DNA of 64,000 bases, from assembly GCA_039621445.1 (NCBI GenBank), contig CP154954.1, positions 33,519,455 to 33,583,454 of the forward strand, written 5' to 3'. This stretch comes from Euglena gracilis (taxonomy: Eukaryota; Euglenida; Euglenophyceae; Euglenales). Shown here one piece after another: positions 54,956-62,958 of the stretch (positions are counted from its first letter, which is position 1; the number at the start of each line of letters is the position of its first letter). The notes under the pieces are model-generated. The model did no database searches, was not told the DNA's origin, and saw only the letters and a list, made by a program, of their open reading frames with translations. Made by a program: the position numbers and the translations under genes.

Positions 54956-54971
54956 ATGTGCACACCGTTGA

Positions 54972-55859
54972 TATCCTGGACATCATGGCCTTCTTACGTC
55001 CGACAAGATCAGCAGTTTTTTTGTTGACCGTCATGTCCGGAGGGCACGACGGACAGCACAAAGACAACCAAACTACCAACGAGGTGACCAACACGGTGAC
55101 ATAAGCCCTAACGACGCTGTCATAGCCGAGACGCCCACACACCAAGATGTCACACTTTGTGGTGACGTTCAGCTCGAGCCGGGACCTATTCACCGGATAA
55201 CCCCACGTGAAGGACCCCTATCCCTGCGACCTAGCACCCGGCCCCATTGCCGACGACCGACTTGCCCTCTGGCCCCAGGGCCTTCTAAGTTGTCAAATGT
55301 GGCCCCAGGGCACGCCAACCATGTACGGCAACTGATTGACCAGGAAAAAACGCGGTATGGGTACAGTCCCCCCTGGTGTGGCAGGGGCAAAAGCCTTGCC
55401 AGTTGTGGCGACATTGAAAGCAACCCAGGTCCCACAAAAACCCGCCCTCCCCAGCAGGAGGACGTTGAAATGGCCTCAGCCGCACAGACCTCTGCTGTGC
55501 CGCCGACGGAGCGACCACTCCTTGGATCTTGGTTTCCAATGCACTCGACGCCGCTGTTCTCGCCTACTTTGTCCCAGGCTATAATGCCGTTTCCCAGTTT
55601 GAACGGGGGCCCCGGGTGTGCGCCGCAGGGCCAGGGGATGATTGAGAATTTTGTGCCGTCCTCACCACAAGGGCAAGAGCAAGAGTGCCTAAATGGTCGA
55701 AGGCCGCAGCCCCCCGTGGCCCCAGCACCAGCGCAATCCTCGACGAACGCTGATACGCTGCAAGTCACTCCCTTCTCGCAACCTTGCCCACCACTGCAGC
55801 CATCTTGGGAAGAAATTTCCCAAGACAGTCGAGGCACGTTGGTCCATATCCCACGGTGA
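54972..55859 (+). CDS. Retrotransposon polyprotein with 2A-3 and 2A-4 (copy 1)
   Basis: Open in one frame from just after a TGA at 54969 to the TGA at 55857. It contains a basic stretch (DRHVRRARRTAQRQPNYQ), 2A-3, a proline/arginine-rich spacer, GRGKSLASCGDIESNPGP (2A-4) and a Pro/Gln/Ser-rich linker. The terminal TGA corresponds to GGA (Gly) in copy 2, so it is a nonsense mutation. Without it the frame would continue into the RT. Confidence 0.8.
   Translation, partial: YPGHHGLLTSDKISSFFVDRHVRRARRTAQRQPNYQRGDQHGDISPNDAVIAETPTHQDVTLCGDVQLEPGPIHRITPREGPLSLRPSTRPHCRRPTCPLAPGPSKLSNVAPGHANHVRQLIDQEKTRYGYSPPWCGRGKSLASCGDIESNPGPTKTRPPQQEDVEMASAAQTSAVPPTERPLLGSWFPMHSTPLFSPTLSQAIMPFPSLNGGPGCAPQGQGMIENFVPSSPQGQEQECLNGRRPQPPVAPAPAQSSTNADTLQVTPFSQPCPPLQPSWEEISQDSRGTLVHIPR
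55161..55187 (+). other. 2A-like motif 3: GDVQLEPGP
   Basis: Preceded by HQDVTLC. It keeps D-V and PGP but has Gln for Glu and Glu for Asn. Same frame as 2A-4, 246 bases upstream. Conserved in copy 2 at 62493-62519. Confidence 0.65.
55407..55433 (+). other. 2A-like motif 4: GDIESNPGP
   Basis: Canonical D-I-E-x-N-P-G-P with the lead CGRGKSLASC. It is placed before the linker to the RT, so skipping would release the RT-endonuclease protein. Conserved in copy 2 at 62737-62763. Confidence 0.9.
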
Positions 55860-57521
55860 GCGTTGCGAAACGTTGGGCTCGCCTTTTGCAGCACCCTCAG
55901 TCGCTTTGTGTCCAAGCCAGGATGGGAGACCCTACACGCACTTTGGTGCTTCCCAAAAGCTGTGCTTGCTCCATTGAAGCGCAGCGGGAAAAGCCATTGG
56001 GCTGCAGTTGGACGGAAAATTACTGAGAGAGCCAATGCCTACCTCAACCGGTCCACAGAAGATTCGTGGGATGAGACTCGCCAAATTCGCGATGCGCAAA
56101 ACCCAAAGAAGAGAACACGAAGTCAGACAAAAAATTTCGATGCAGAAAGCCAAGAAAGATTGTGCAACCGTGTTCAAAGCCTTGTCAGCCATGGGGCGGT
56201 CAGTAAAGCCTGCCGCATGCTGACTTCTGATGGAATCCAAGATGCAGATGACCCGCTAATCTTGGAACGGTTGGCTGCCTTGCACCCTCCTGAACCCCAA
56301 CCTGGAAGGCAAAATCTGCCTCCGGACTTCCCTCGCCTCGAATTCGATCTCAGTGAAGATGCAACCAGGGAGCGCCTAATTGAAATACGGAAAGCAGTCA
56401 TGTCATTCCCGAAGGAGTCCTCACCGGGACCGTTTGGACTTCGTCCAGATCGTCTCAAAGACATGCTCTCTGATCCCCTGGGGACACAATCTGAACAACT
56501 CCTCACAATTTTGGACCAATTCATCCGAACATGTTTGACAAACGGAATTGACAACTCAGTGGCATGGATTTTCGCTGGTGCCCGTTTGACTCCTCTTCGA
56601 AAACCCTGCAATCCAAGCGAAAACCTTGATGAGCTTGGCAATGCCAACCCCATTCCTGACCCAAAGAAGGATGGCGCGCGACCAATTGCAGCTGGGGAAT
56701 GCCTGCGCCGATTGGTGGGCAAATATTTGATGAGGCACCCCAAAATCAGGGACCGCCTTAAAGAACTGCAGCCACTACAATGCGGTGTAGGGGTCCAGGG
56801 GGCATGTGAACTCATTGCTATGGGACTGCAGCAAGAAGTAAATCACCTGCACAGGCAACAGGACAGCACCTAGGCTTTGTTACAGGTAGATTTCAGCAAT
56901 GCTTTTAATTGCGTAAAAAGAAAGACAGTCCTTGCTGAAGTGGCTAAACGCTGCCCGGAGGCGTACGTTTGGTTCGAGAGTTGCTACGTCGAACACAGCC
57001 CGCTCTTTTGTGGGTCATCACACCTTCGGAGTGCCTCTGGCGTACAACAAGGGGACCCTTGTGGCCCAGCCGGATTCGCCTTGGCGCTGCAATCTCTCGT
57101 CGAGTCCTTGCAAGACGTGGTGCCACTCCAATTGTGGTATTTGGATGATGGACACATCCTGGGAACCCTCCCACAATTACATGCAGCAATTACAGAGATT
57201 CAACGACAGGGGACGCTACTAGGCATACACCTCAACGCAAAAAAATGCCGCCTGTGGGGCCCTGCAGCAACAGAAGCCAATCGTGCTGAAATGCCGCAAA
57301 ACAGCCCACTTCGTGCAGTCCCAATCGTGAACTACTCCCCCGATTCTGGTATACGGGCCCTGGGATCCCGGTATGCTATCCACAAAGTGGAGGTTTTGCG
57401 GGGGAAGTGTGGGCTGAACGTGCAACAAGTGTGCAAAAGCTTGCCGGGCCCTTTTGAACCTGCCGCAAGCCCATATTCAGTTCTGCCTCTTACGAACCTG
57501 CCTAGATGCATGCAAAGTTAA
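55860..57521 (+). CDS. Reverse transcriptase domain (copy 1, interrupted)
   Basis: One frame interrupted by TAG at 56871-56873. N-terminal part: ALRNVGLAFCSTLSRFV, KSHWAAVGRKITERANAYLN, SHGAVSKACRMLTSDGIQD and FPKESSPGPFGLRPDRLKDM (the S-(S/P)-G-P-x-G-(L/P) entry of RTs). RT core: RPIAAGECLRRLVGK (56679-56723), DFSNAFN (motif A Asp at 56889), SGVQQGDPCGP (motif B, 57039-57059) and WYLDDG (motif C, 57135-57152). The catalytic Asp triad is present. A frameshift near 57.4 kb separates it from the C-terminal domain. Confidence 0.9.
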
Positions 57522-58734
57522 TGACCTCCTGCGTGCAACAGAACTGGGGCAGGCAAATGACGCATGTGCTTTGTTGACCAAAGAAATCAGGAACACAATG
57601 AGCAACATTGTTGGATCCCCCATCGATGACAACCAATGGGCTCAGGCCACCCTACCTGTGCGTCATGGCGGACTCGGAATTCGGGACCCATCACGGGAAC
57701 GTCTCCCAGCACGGATATCCGGCATTGTGATGTTTGTCAGCAATGGCAGACGCACCCTGGGCCTGGCAGACCGAGGAGTACCGAAAGACACTGCGGAGTG
57801 CCTGTCTTCTGCCAACTCCATCCTCGAAGGAACTCCCCCAACGCACACATGGGCCGCGGATGTATCACTCTTGAACGAAGCCCAAAGCCCTCACATTCAA
57901 CAGAAGTGGTGGGGTGAATGCTTTGCGAAACAACGGCAAAAGGTATTATCCTCCAACCTTCACGGTCAAGACGCCGTCCGGTTCGCAAGCCAACAGCGGC
58001 CCCACGCAATGGCCTGGGCTTCTGTCACACCATCCTCTGGACTGAAAACATTGGTTGCTTCTGCCGAATTCAAAGGATTTCTAAAGTGGTCACTGGGAGC
58101 AGCAGTTTGCCCACCAACGGGATCAACGTGCCCACGCTGCACCAAGCCAATGGACAACCTGGGTAATCACCTTGTATGCTGCAGCTCAAATGGCATCACG
58201 CGGCGACATGGTGCAATCCAGGACTTTGTGTTCCAACTGGCACATGATGCTGGGTTTACAGCAAAAAAAGAACAAGGAGGTCTAGAGAGAACACGCCCGG
58301 GCGATGTGCTCATCAGCAGACTTGACGCCAATGGTCCTGGAGCAGTGGATATCACAGTGAGACACACAGCAGCACCGTACAGACCGTTGCGTGACGCAGC
58401 TGAACTAACTGAATGGTATGAACGCCAAGAGAAAGAAAAACATTCAAAATATGACGCCACCTGTGGGAGGATGGGATGGACCTGCATTCCATTTGTTGTT
58501 GACTGCTATGGCAGCCTAGGCCAAGAAGCGCTATCCTTAATGTCAACACTGATGAAGCTTCTCCTCGGTCAACAAGATGCATGGTCAAAACGCAAAACTG
58601 AGGCCGACACATGGCAACTTCTATCAATCACTGTTGCGCGAGAGATCGCGCGACAAGTAATCTGGGGACGGTATGCAGGCAACGACACAGATCCAGACGT
58701 AACCAACACCATACACCAGCCGTATTGTCTGTAA
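57454..58734 (+). CDS. RT thumb, CCHC finger and restriction-like endonuclease (copy 1)
   Basis: The 426-codon frame begins NLPQAHIQFCLLRTCLDACK (RT thumb helix), then a QKWWGECF motif, CPRCTKPMDNLGNHLVCC (58129-58182; C-x2-C-x8-H-x4-C), NGITRRHGAIQDFV, KKEQ and R-P-G-D-X14-D (58294-58350, ending AVDITVRH). These are the finger and endonuclease of RLE-type (R2/R4/NeSL-like) non-LTR elements. Same architecture and spacing as the fragment at 50540-51707. Confidence 0.88.
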   Translation: MNLPQAHIQFCLLRTCLDACKVNDLLRATELGQANDACALLTKEIRNTMSNIVGSPIDDNQWAQATLPVRHGGLGIRDPSRERLPARISGIVMFVSNGRRTLGLADRGVPKDTAECLSSANSILEGTPPTHTWAADVSLLNEAQSPHIQQKWWGECFAKQRQKVLSSNLHGQDAVRFASQQRPHAMAWASVTPSSGLKTLVASAEFKGFLKWSLGAAVCPPTGSTCPRCTKPMDNLGNHLVCCSSNGITRRHGAIQDFVFQLAHDAGFTAKKEQGGLERTRPGDVLISRLDANGPGAVDITVRHTAAPYRPLRDAAELTEWYERQEKEKHSKYDATCGRMGWTCIPFVVDCYGSLGQEALSLMSTLMKLLLGQQDAWSKRKTEADTWQLLSITVAREIARQVIWGRYAGNDTDPDVTNTIHQPYCL

Positions 58735-59380
58735 AGAAGACCACTACGACCCCTAGACCCAGAACAAACAATTGTCCTTAAACCATTCATAACTTGTCAA
58801 AAAAGTAAACAACGGTACCCAACCATCGGCAACCTGTGTCCCACATTGACAAGAGAAGTGGCTGTCAATTGGCTTGAGGAACAGTGGTGGAGCCATCTGG
58901 AACGGTGGATCCCACCACCCATTGCCCATATGAGACGGAGTAAGCAATTTGACCACAGGGCCGAAGGCTCCATGACACACCAACCGTACGCATAACCAAC
59001 CACAAGACTAAAAACACGTCCAAACCCTTACCGCACTGAAAACAGAGCCTTCCCTACGCCAACTCCCCTAAACCCAAACCTAAACTTGTCGCTGCCACAA
59101 CCTCAACACTCAACAGTCCCCGTGGCCGTTCTATTGAACCTTCCCTGCCGCTGTACACTTTCCTCTCACACTCGCTATCTCCCCTCCGTACTGTGCCCCT
59201 CACCGCCCTTCTATTTCACCTTCGACTCTCGCCCCTCGCACCCTGAGAACTTGGTATGTGCATTACTCTCACCCGCACAGGACTTCGGCTCGGAGTGATC
59301 CTCCTAGGCCGCTGAAGACAGGTCGGAGAGTTCCAATTTCCAAAAAAAAATTCTCATAAGACACTCATAAGGCTTTCTGA
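58735..59380 (+). other. 3' UTR of copy 1
   Basis: No coding frame supported. It ends near AAAAAAAAATTCTCATAAGA, then joins the 5' leader GTCTATTTTTTTTCGTCTGC of copy 2 without unrelated DNA between. Confidence 0.65.
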
Positions 59381-59411
59381 ATGTCTATTTTTTTTCGTCT
59401 GCATAATCACC

Positions 59412-60179
59412 ATGGCTGCAAAGTGGCCGGATGGGCCTCTAGAAGACCCCAAGGCTCAAGACAATACACCCCTTGTCAACCAAGCTGCTACCACAACCAA
59501 CCCTTCAAGTACACCTACTGTTGTAGTGGACACTGGACAGTTGGAGCTGCTGGCCAAGATGTTGTTACCGCTGTTGGTGCCTGTGCTAACCACTGCTGTG
59601 GCACAACGACTCATTGCTGACCGCCCTGTACATAGTGACAGAGAAAGTCAACACAGCAGCTCACAGAGAAAGAAGAGGACATGGCAAGAGAGGGAAGAGG
59701 ATGAAGAGTACCTACAGAGAAGGTTTGGAAGAGATTACAAGCCCCCATGGCAGAGAGGTCGACCCAGTTATCATATATCTCAACAGAGTTCTCCACAGCC
59801 CCAGCTCCATCAGCAAGTGAGTCTGGGGCCCCACTGTACAGCAAGCCCATCAGTGGGCATTCCACAGTCAAGCCCATCAGTGGGCATTCCAGTGAACAAC
59901 CCATTCCAATGCCCACCAGTGGGCAGAAATCAAGTATGTCCATCTGTCACATCAATCATACAAATGTACAATCCATCACAGACCAACCTTTGGGGTGAAC
60001 CCCAGCAATCTCAGCAACCACTGCAATCAAACTGGAGCAGAGAAGATGACCAGAGGAAGAATTGGATCAGAGAAGAGGAGCAGAGAAGGAGAGAGGCTGA
60101 ACTCTTCAGAAGCCTCAGAGCCTTTTTCAGCACAGGCCAGAGTTCAGAAGTACCCCCCAACACCATTACACAACCCTAG
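59412..60179 (+). CDS. Retrotransposon ORF1 (copy 2)
   Basis: Start MAAKWPDGPLEDPKAQDN in the same CACCATGGC context as copy 1. Its frame ends early at 60179 because a C-run near 60154 is shorter than in copy 1 (CCCCCC versus CCCCCCC-T-CCC). The conserved text continues in the frame of 59995-60501 and then, past further C- and G-runs, in 60234-61031. Confidence 0.75.
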   Translation: MAAKWPDGPLEDPKAQDNTPLVNQAATTTNPSSTPTVVVDTGQLELLAKMLLPLLVPVLTTAVAQRLIADRPVHSDRESQHSSSQRKKRTWQEREEDEEYLQRRFGRDYKPPWQRGRPSYHISQQSSPQPQLHQQVSLGPHCTASPSVGIPQSSPSVGIPVNNPFQCPPVGRNQVCPSVTSIIQMYNPSQTNLWGEPQQSQQPLQSNWSREDDQRKNWIREEEQRRREAELFRSLRAFFSTGQSSEVPPNTITQP

Positions 60180-60233
60180 CCTGCCAGCACCCTTAATCCC
60201 AGATGTGGTACTGGCATCACAATCAGCCTTCCA

Positions 60234-61031
60234 ATGTGCTCTTCTGCCTGCAGCTTTCCCTTTGTCTTTTGTCTCACAAAGTCCCCCCCAAAGAGGGGAC
60301 AACTCAACACAATACCTTCACCCAGTAAACAAGTGGATCAAGAATTTCATCCCAAGGCAACTCCGTATCAAAGGGAGTCTGCAAAACAACCCCCCCCCAC
60401 CCAAAAGAGGAGGATCATCAACCCCAGCCAAATGCAACCCCAAAAGATCTCAGCACCAGCCCCCCAATATCAGCCCCCCTGCAAGAGGGGGGGGGGGCTA
60501 GGCCCACCATTTCGCATTTTTAAAATTCCAACAAAACCCACCATGTTTGATGGCACACAGTGGGCAAAACTGGGCACAGTGATCCTGCAGGAGGAACCCA
60601 GCCCCTTTCAATGGCAAGACCCCCCCCAGGCAACAGATTTACCAGCCTCCCCACCCAACACCCCCCTTGAAGGGGTCCCAGTTTGGGAAACACCAGAGTT
60701 TCGGTCCTTCAGGGAAGAATTTTTTTGGAGAAGGCGCATGAGACAGCAAGCAGGAGGCATTTTATTTCACGAGATGGTCGCCAGAAAACTGGCCAACATT
60801 CAGGAAAAGTGGGTCGACATTGGCAGAACAGTGGACATTCGGCAGTCACAAAAATTGGTGCACACAGACATGAAACTCACGTTGCCACTGGCAGCGCCAA
60901 ACGTTGTGCAATCGCCCCCCCCCCCCCACCAAAAAAGAACCTCATCCTGGAACGGATCAGAATCGCCCAGATTCTTCATCAACACCGACCAGACGAACAA
61001 CGTGAAGAGGGAGTGGACATGTTGCACATAG
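60234..61031 (+). CDS. Retrotransposon mid-region (copy 2)
   Basis: This frame carries VDQEFHPKATPYQRESAKQP, FRIFKIPTKPTMFDGTQW and FFWRRRMRQQAGGILFHE straight through the G11 tract (60487-60497). It loses the conserved frame at the C13 tract 60915-60927. The following conserved frame (ERIRIAQILHQHRPDEQ...) runs on to about 61492. Confidence 0.65.
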   Translation: MCSSACSFPFVFCLTKSPPKRGQLNTIPSPSKQVDQEFHPKATPYQRESAKQPPPTQKRRIINPSQMQPQKISAPAPQYQPPCKRGGGLGPPFRIFKIPTKPTMFDGTQWAKLGTVILQEEPSPFQWQDPPQATDLPASPPNTPLEGVPVWETPEFRSFREEFFWRRRMRQQAGGILFHEMVARKLANIQEKWVDIGRTVDIRQSQKLVHTDMKLTLPLAAPNVVQSPPPPHQKRTSSWNGSESPRFFINTDQTNNVKREWTCCT

Positions 61032-61412
61032 AAAAAGTACGCCGAGCTATCGCACAAAAAATCAAACAAAAAGTGCCTGCAGCAGAAGCAGTCCGCCCCC
61101 CGAGGCCAAAGAAGAGGCTGACACCCTCCCGAGAGCCAACCCTGCCCATTGCCTGGCGATACTGCCCAAGAATTTGGCAGATGGATGACATGCCCAGACC
61201 GTTACAGTTTGCGTGTGAGGTGGGATTGGCTGATCGTCTTTCCCCGTCTGTATGGACCGCCAGCGATCTTGATGACTCAAATGACTCCCTGTCGGACTAT
61301 TACTCTTGTGCTGCCACAAAAAAATTCCACATGGCAGAAACAGTCGGCAACATACACCTCTGCTCTGCAGGCCCACACAGGGGGAAGAAGCCGGAAGACG
61401 CATTTTCATCCA

Positions 61413-61448
61413 GGTCCATCAAATGCCGCCGACGGCATTTGATGGACC
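61413..61448. repeat. 16-bp perfect hairpin replacing 2A-1 (copy 2)
   Basis: GGTCCATCAAATGCCG, loop CCGA, then CGGCATTTGATGGACC. It stands where copy 1 has the 2A-1 coding segment. Confidence 0.92.
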
Positions 61449-61603
61449 CTGTGGTGAAGTCATGGATCTATTGGACCAACTTGTTGCCATGAACATGACT
61501 GATTTCTTTCGGATCAAGGCCGAACTACCGTTGCGGAAAGGCCCCGATGGCTCCTCCCAATCACTTCTTCCCAAAGCTACATACTGACTGAAATGCACTT
61601 TGT

Positions 61604-62287
61604 GTGACATTGAAACCATCACTGCCTCGGCAGGTTGGTGCTTGCACCACAGGGAAACCTGCCCTGTTTTTTTCAGCCACAGTATTTCCATCTACTGAGA
61701 TAGCAAAAGTACACTCTGTAACAAGCCGAGGATACACCGTAGAACAAACCCGGGAAAAGTTTTCAGAAGGACACCAGCCGACAGGTAGGGGGGAACGAAT
61801 CACCACCCATGGTGACGTCCAAACACAACCAGGACCCATCTACTTCCGTCTGGCCACCATGGAAAGACCGACAATCCCTGTCTCCAGGGGACTTCAAGAA
61901 AACTTCGTTCGGCACAGACTGCTGGCGAGCCTTCAAGAGGTGGATGCAGAACTTCAAACGTTCCGAGACGCCTTCCCTTCCGATGTCCTGGTTGAGGACA
62001 CTACCGTCTATGAGCTCACCGAATGTTGGGAAGTTTTGAGAGGAGTTCTGTTTGTGCTCATAGGGCTATGGCCACATCGACCACCACGTCACGACTCCCC
62101 ATCGAGTGTGCATGCCATTATGCGGTTGCTGACTTGTTTATGGTCCGAAGTATGCAACATCGGCGAGGCCTTTCATTTCTACCTGCCCCCCAATCACCTA
62201 ATGACACTACCCAACGTTCTCCGGCCGAGAGCACTTTCCCCAGAGTACCTCCAACGGAGCCCTCCTCGTCCGACCTCTCCCCATTGA
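61604..62287 (+). CDS. Retrotransposon mid-region with 2A-2 (copy 2)
   Basis: 227 codons, the same length as in copy 1 (54272-54955) and nearly identical until the last 20 residues, where a C insertion shifts frame. The 2A-2 motif GDVQTQPGP is at 61811-61837. Preservation of length and of the degenerate motif in both copies argues it was already present in their common source. Confidence 0.7.
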   Translation: MTLKPSLPRQVGACTTGKPALFFSATVFPSTEIAKVHSVTSRGYTVEQTREKFSEGHQPTGRGERITTHGDVQTQPGPIYFRLATMERPTIPVSRGLQENFVRHRLLASLQEVDAELQTFRDAFPSDVLVEDTTVYELTECWEVLRGVLFVLIGLWPHRPPRHDSPSSVHAIMRLLTCLWSEVCNIGEAFHFYLPPNHLMTLPNVLRPRALSPEYLQRSPPRPTSPH

Positions 62288-62492
62288 ATGTACACACCGT
62301 TGATATCCTGGACATCATGGCCTTGTTACGTCCGACAAGATCAGCAGTTTTTTTGTTGACCGTCACGTCCGGAGGGCACGACGGACAGCACAAAGACAAC
62401 CAAACTGCCAACGCGGTGACCAACAAGGTGACATAAGCCCTAACCACGCTGTCAAAACCGAGAGGCCCACACACCAAGATGTCACACTTTGT

Positions 62493-62519
62493 GGTGACGT
62501 TCAGCTTGAGCCAGGACCT
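62493..62519 (+). other. 2A-like motif 3 (copy 2): GDVQLEPGP
   Basis: Identical residues to copy 1. It is out of frame with 2A-4 by one base (244-base spacing), because an A-run is two bases shorter than in copy 1. Confidence 0.62.
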
Positions 62520-62538
62520 ATTCACCGGATAACCCCAC

Positions 62539-62958
62539 GTGAAGGACCCCTATCCCTGCGACCTAGCACCCGGCCCCATTGCGGACGACCAACTTGCACT
62601 ATGGCCTCAGGGCCTTCTAAGTTGTCAAATGTGGCCCCAGGGCACGCCAACCACGTACGGCAACCGATTAACCAGGAAAACGCGGTATGGGTACAGTCCC
62701 CCCTGGTGTGGCAGGGGCAAAAGCCTTGCCAGTTGTGGCGACATTGAAAGCAACCCAGGTCCCACAGAAACCCGCCCTCCCCAGCAGGAGGACGTTGAAA
62801 TGGCCTCAGCCGCACAGACCTCTGCTGTGGCTGACGGAGCTACCGCTCCTTGGATCTTGGTTTCCAATGCACTCGACGCCGCTGTTCTCGCCTACTTTGT
62901 CCCAAGCTATAATGCCGTTTCCCAGTTTGAACGGGGGCCCCGGGGCACCCGCAGCTGA
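62539..62958 (+). CDS. 2A-4 segment (copy 2)
   Basis: The frame contains GRGKSLASCGDIESNPGP (2A at 62737-62763), then ATAPWILVSNALDAAVLAYF and NAVSQFERGPRG, which read as better protein than the copy 1 equivalent. The frame ends at 62958, and the conserved RT frame begins just beforehand in another frame. Confidence 0.72.
   Translation: MKDPYPCDLAPGPIADDQLALWPQGLLSCQMWPQGTPTTYGNRLTRKTRYGYSPPWCGRGKSLASCGDIESNPGPTETRPPQQEDVEMASAAQTSAVADGATAPWILVSNALDAAVLAYFVPSYNAVSQFERGPRGTRS

Larger units (their letters stand above)
52030..59380 (+). mobile_element. 2A-bearing RLE-type non-LTR retrotransposon, copy 1
   Basis: About 7.3 kb with order: short 5' leader (TTTTTTCGTCTGCATAACCACC then ATGG), proline/glutamine-rich ORF1, a long mid-region with four 2A-like motifs, reverse transcriptase, CCHC finger, restriction-like endonuclease, and a 3' UTR of about 650 bp. 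It is disabled by in-frame stops at 55857-55859 and 56871-56873, by a frameshift near 57.4 kb and by frame changes at homopolymers. Copy 2 follows directly in the same orientation. Confidence 0.9.
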
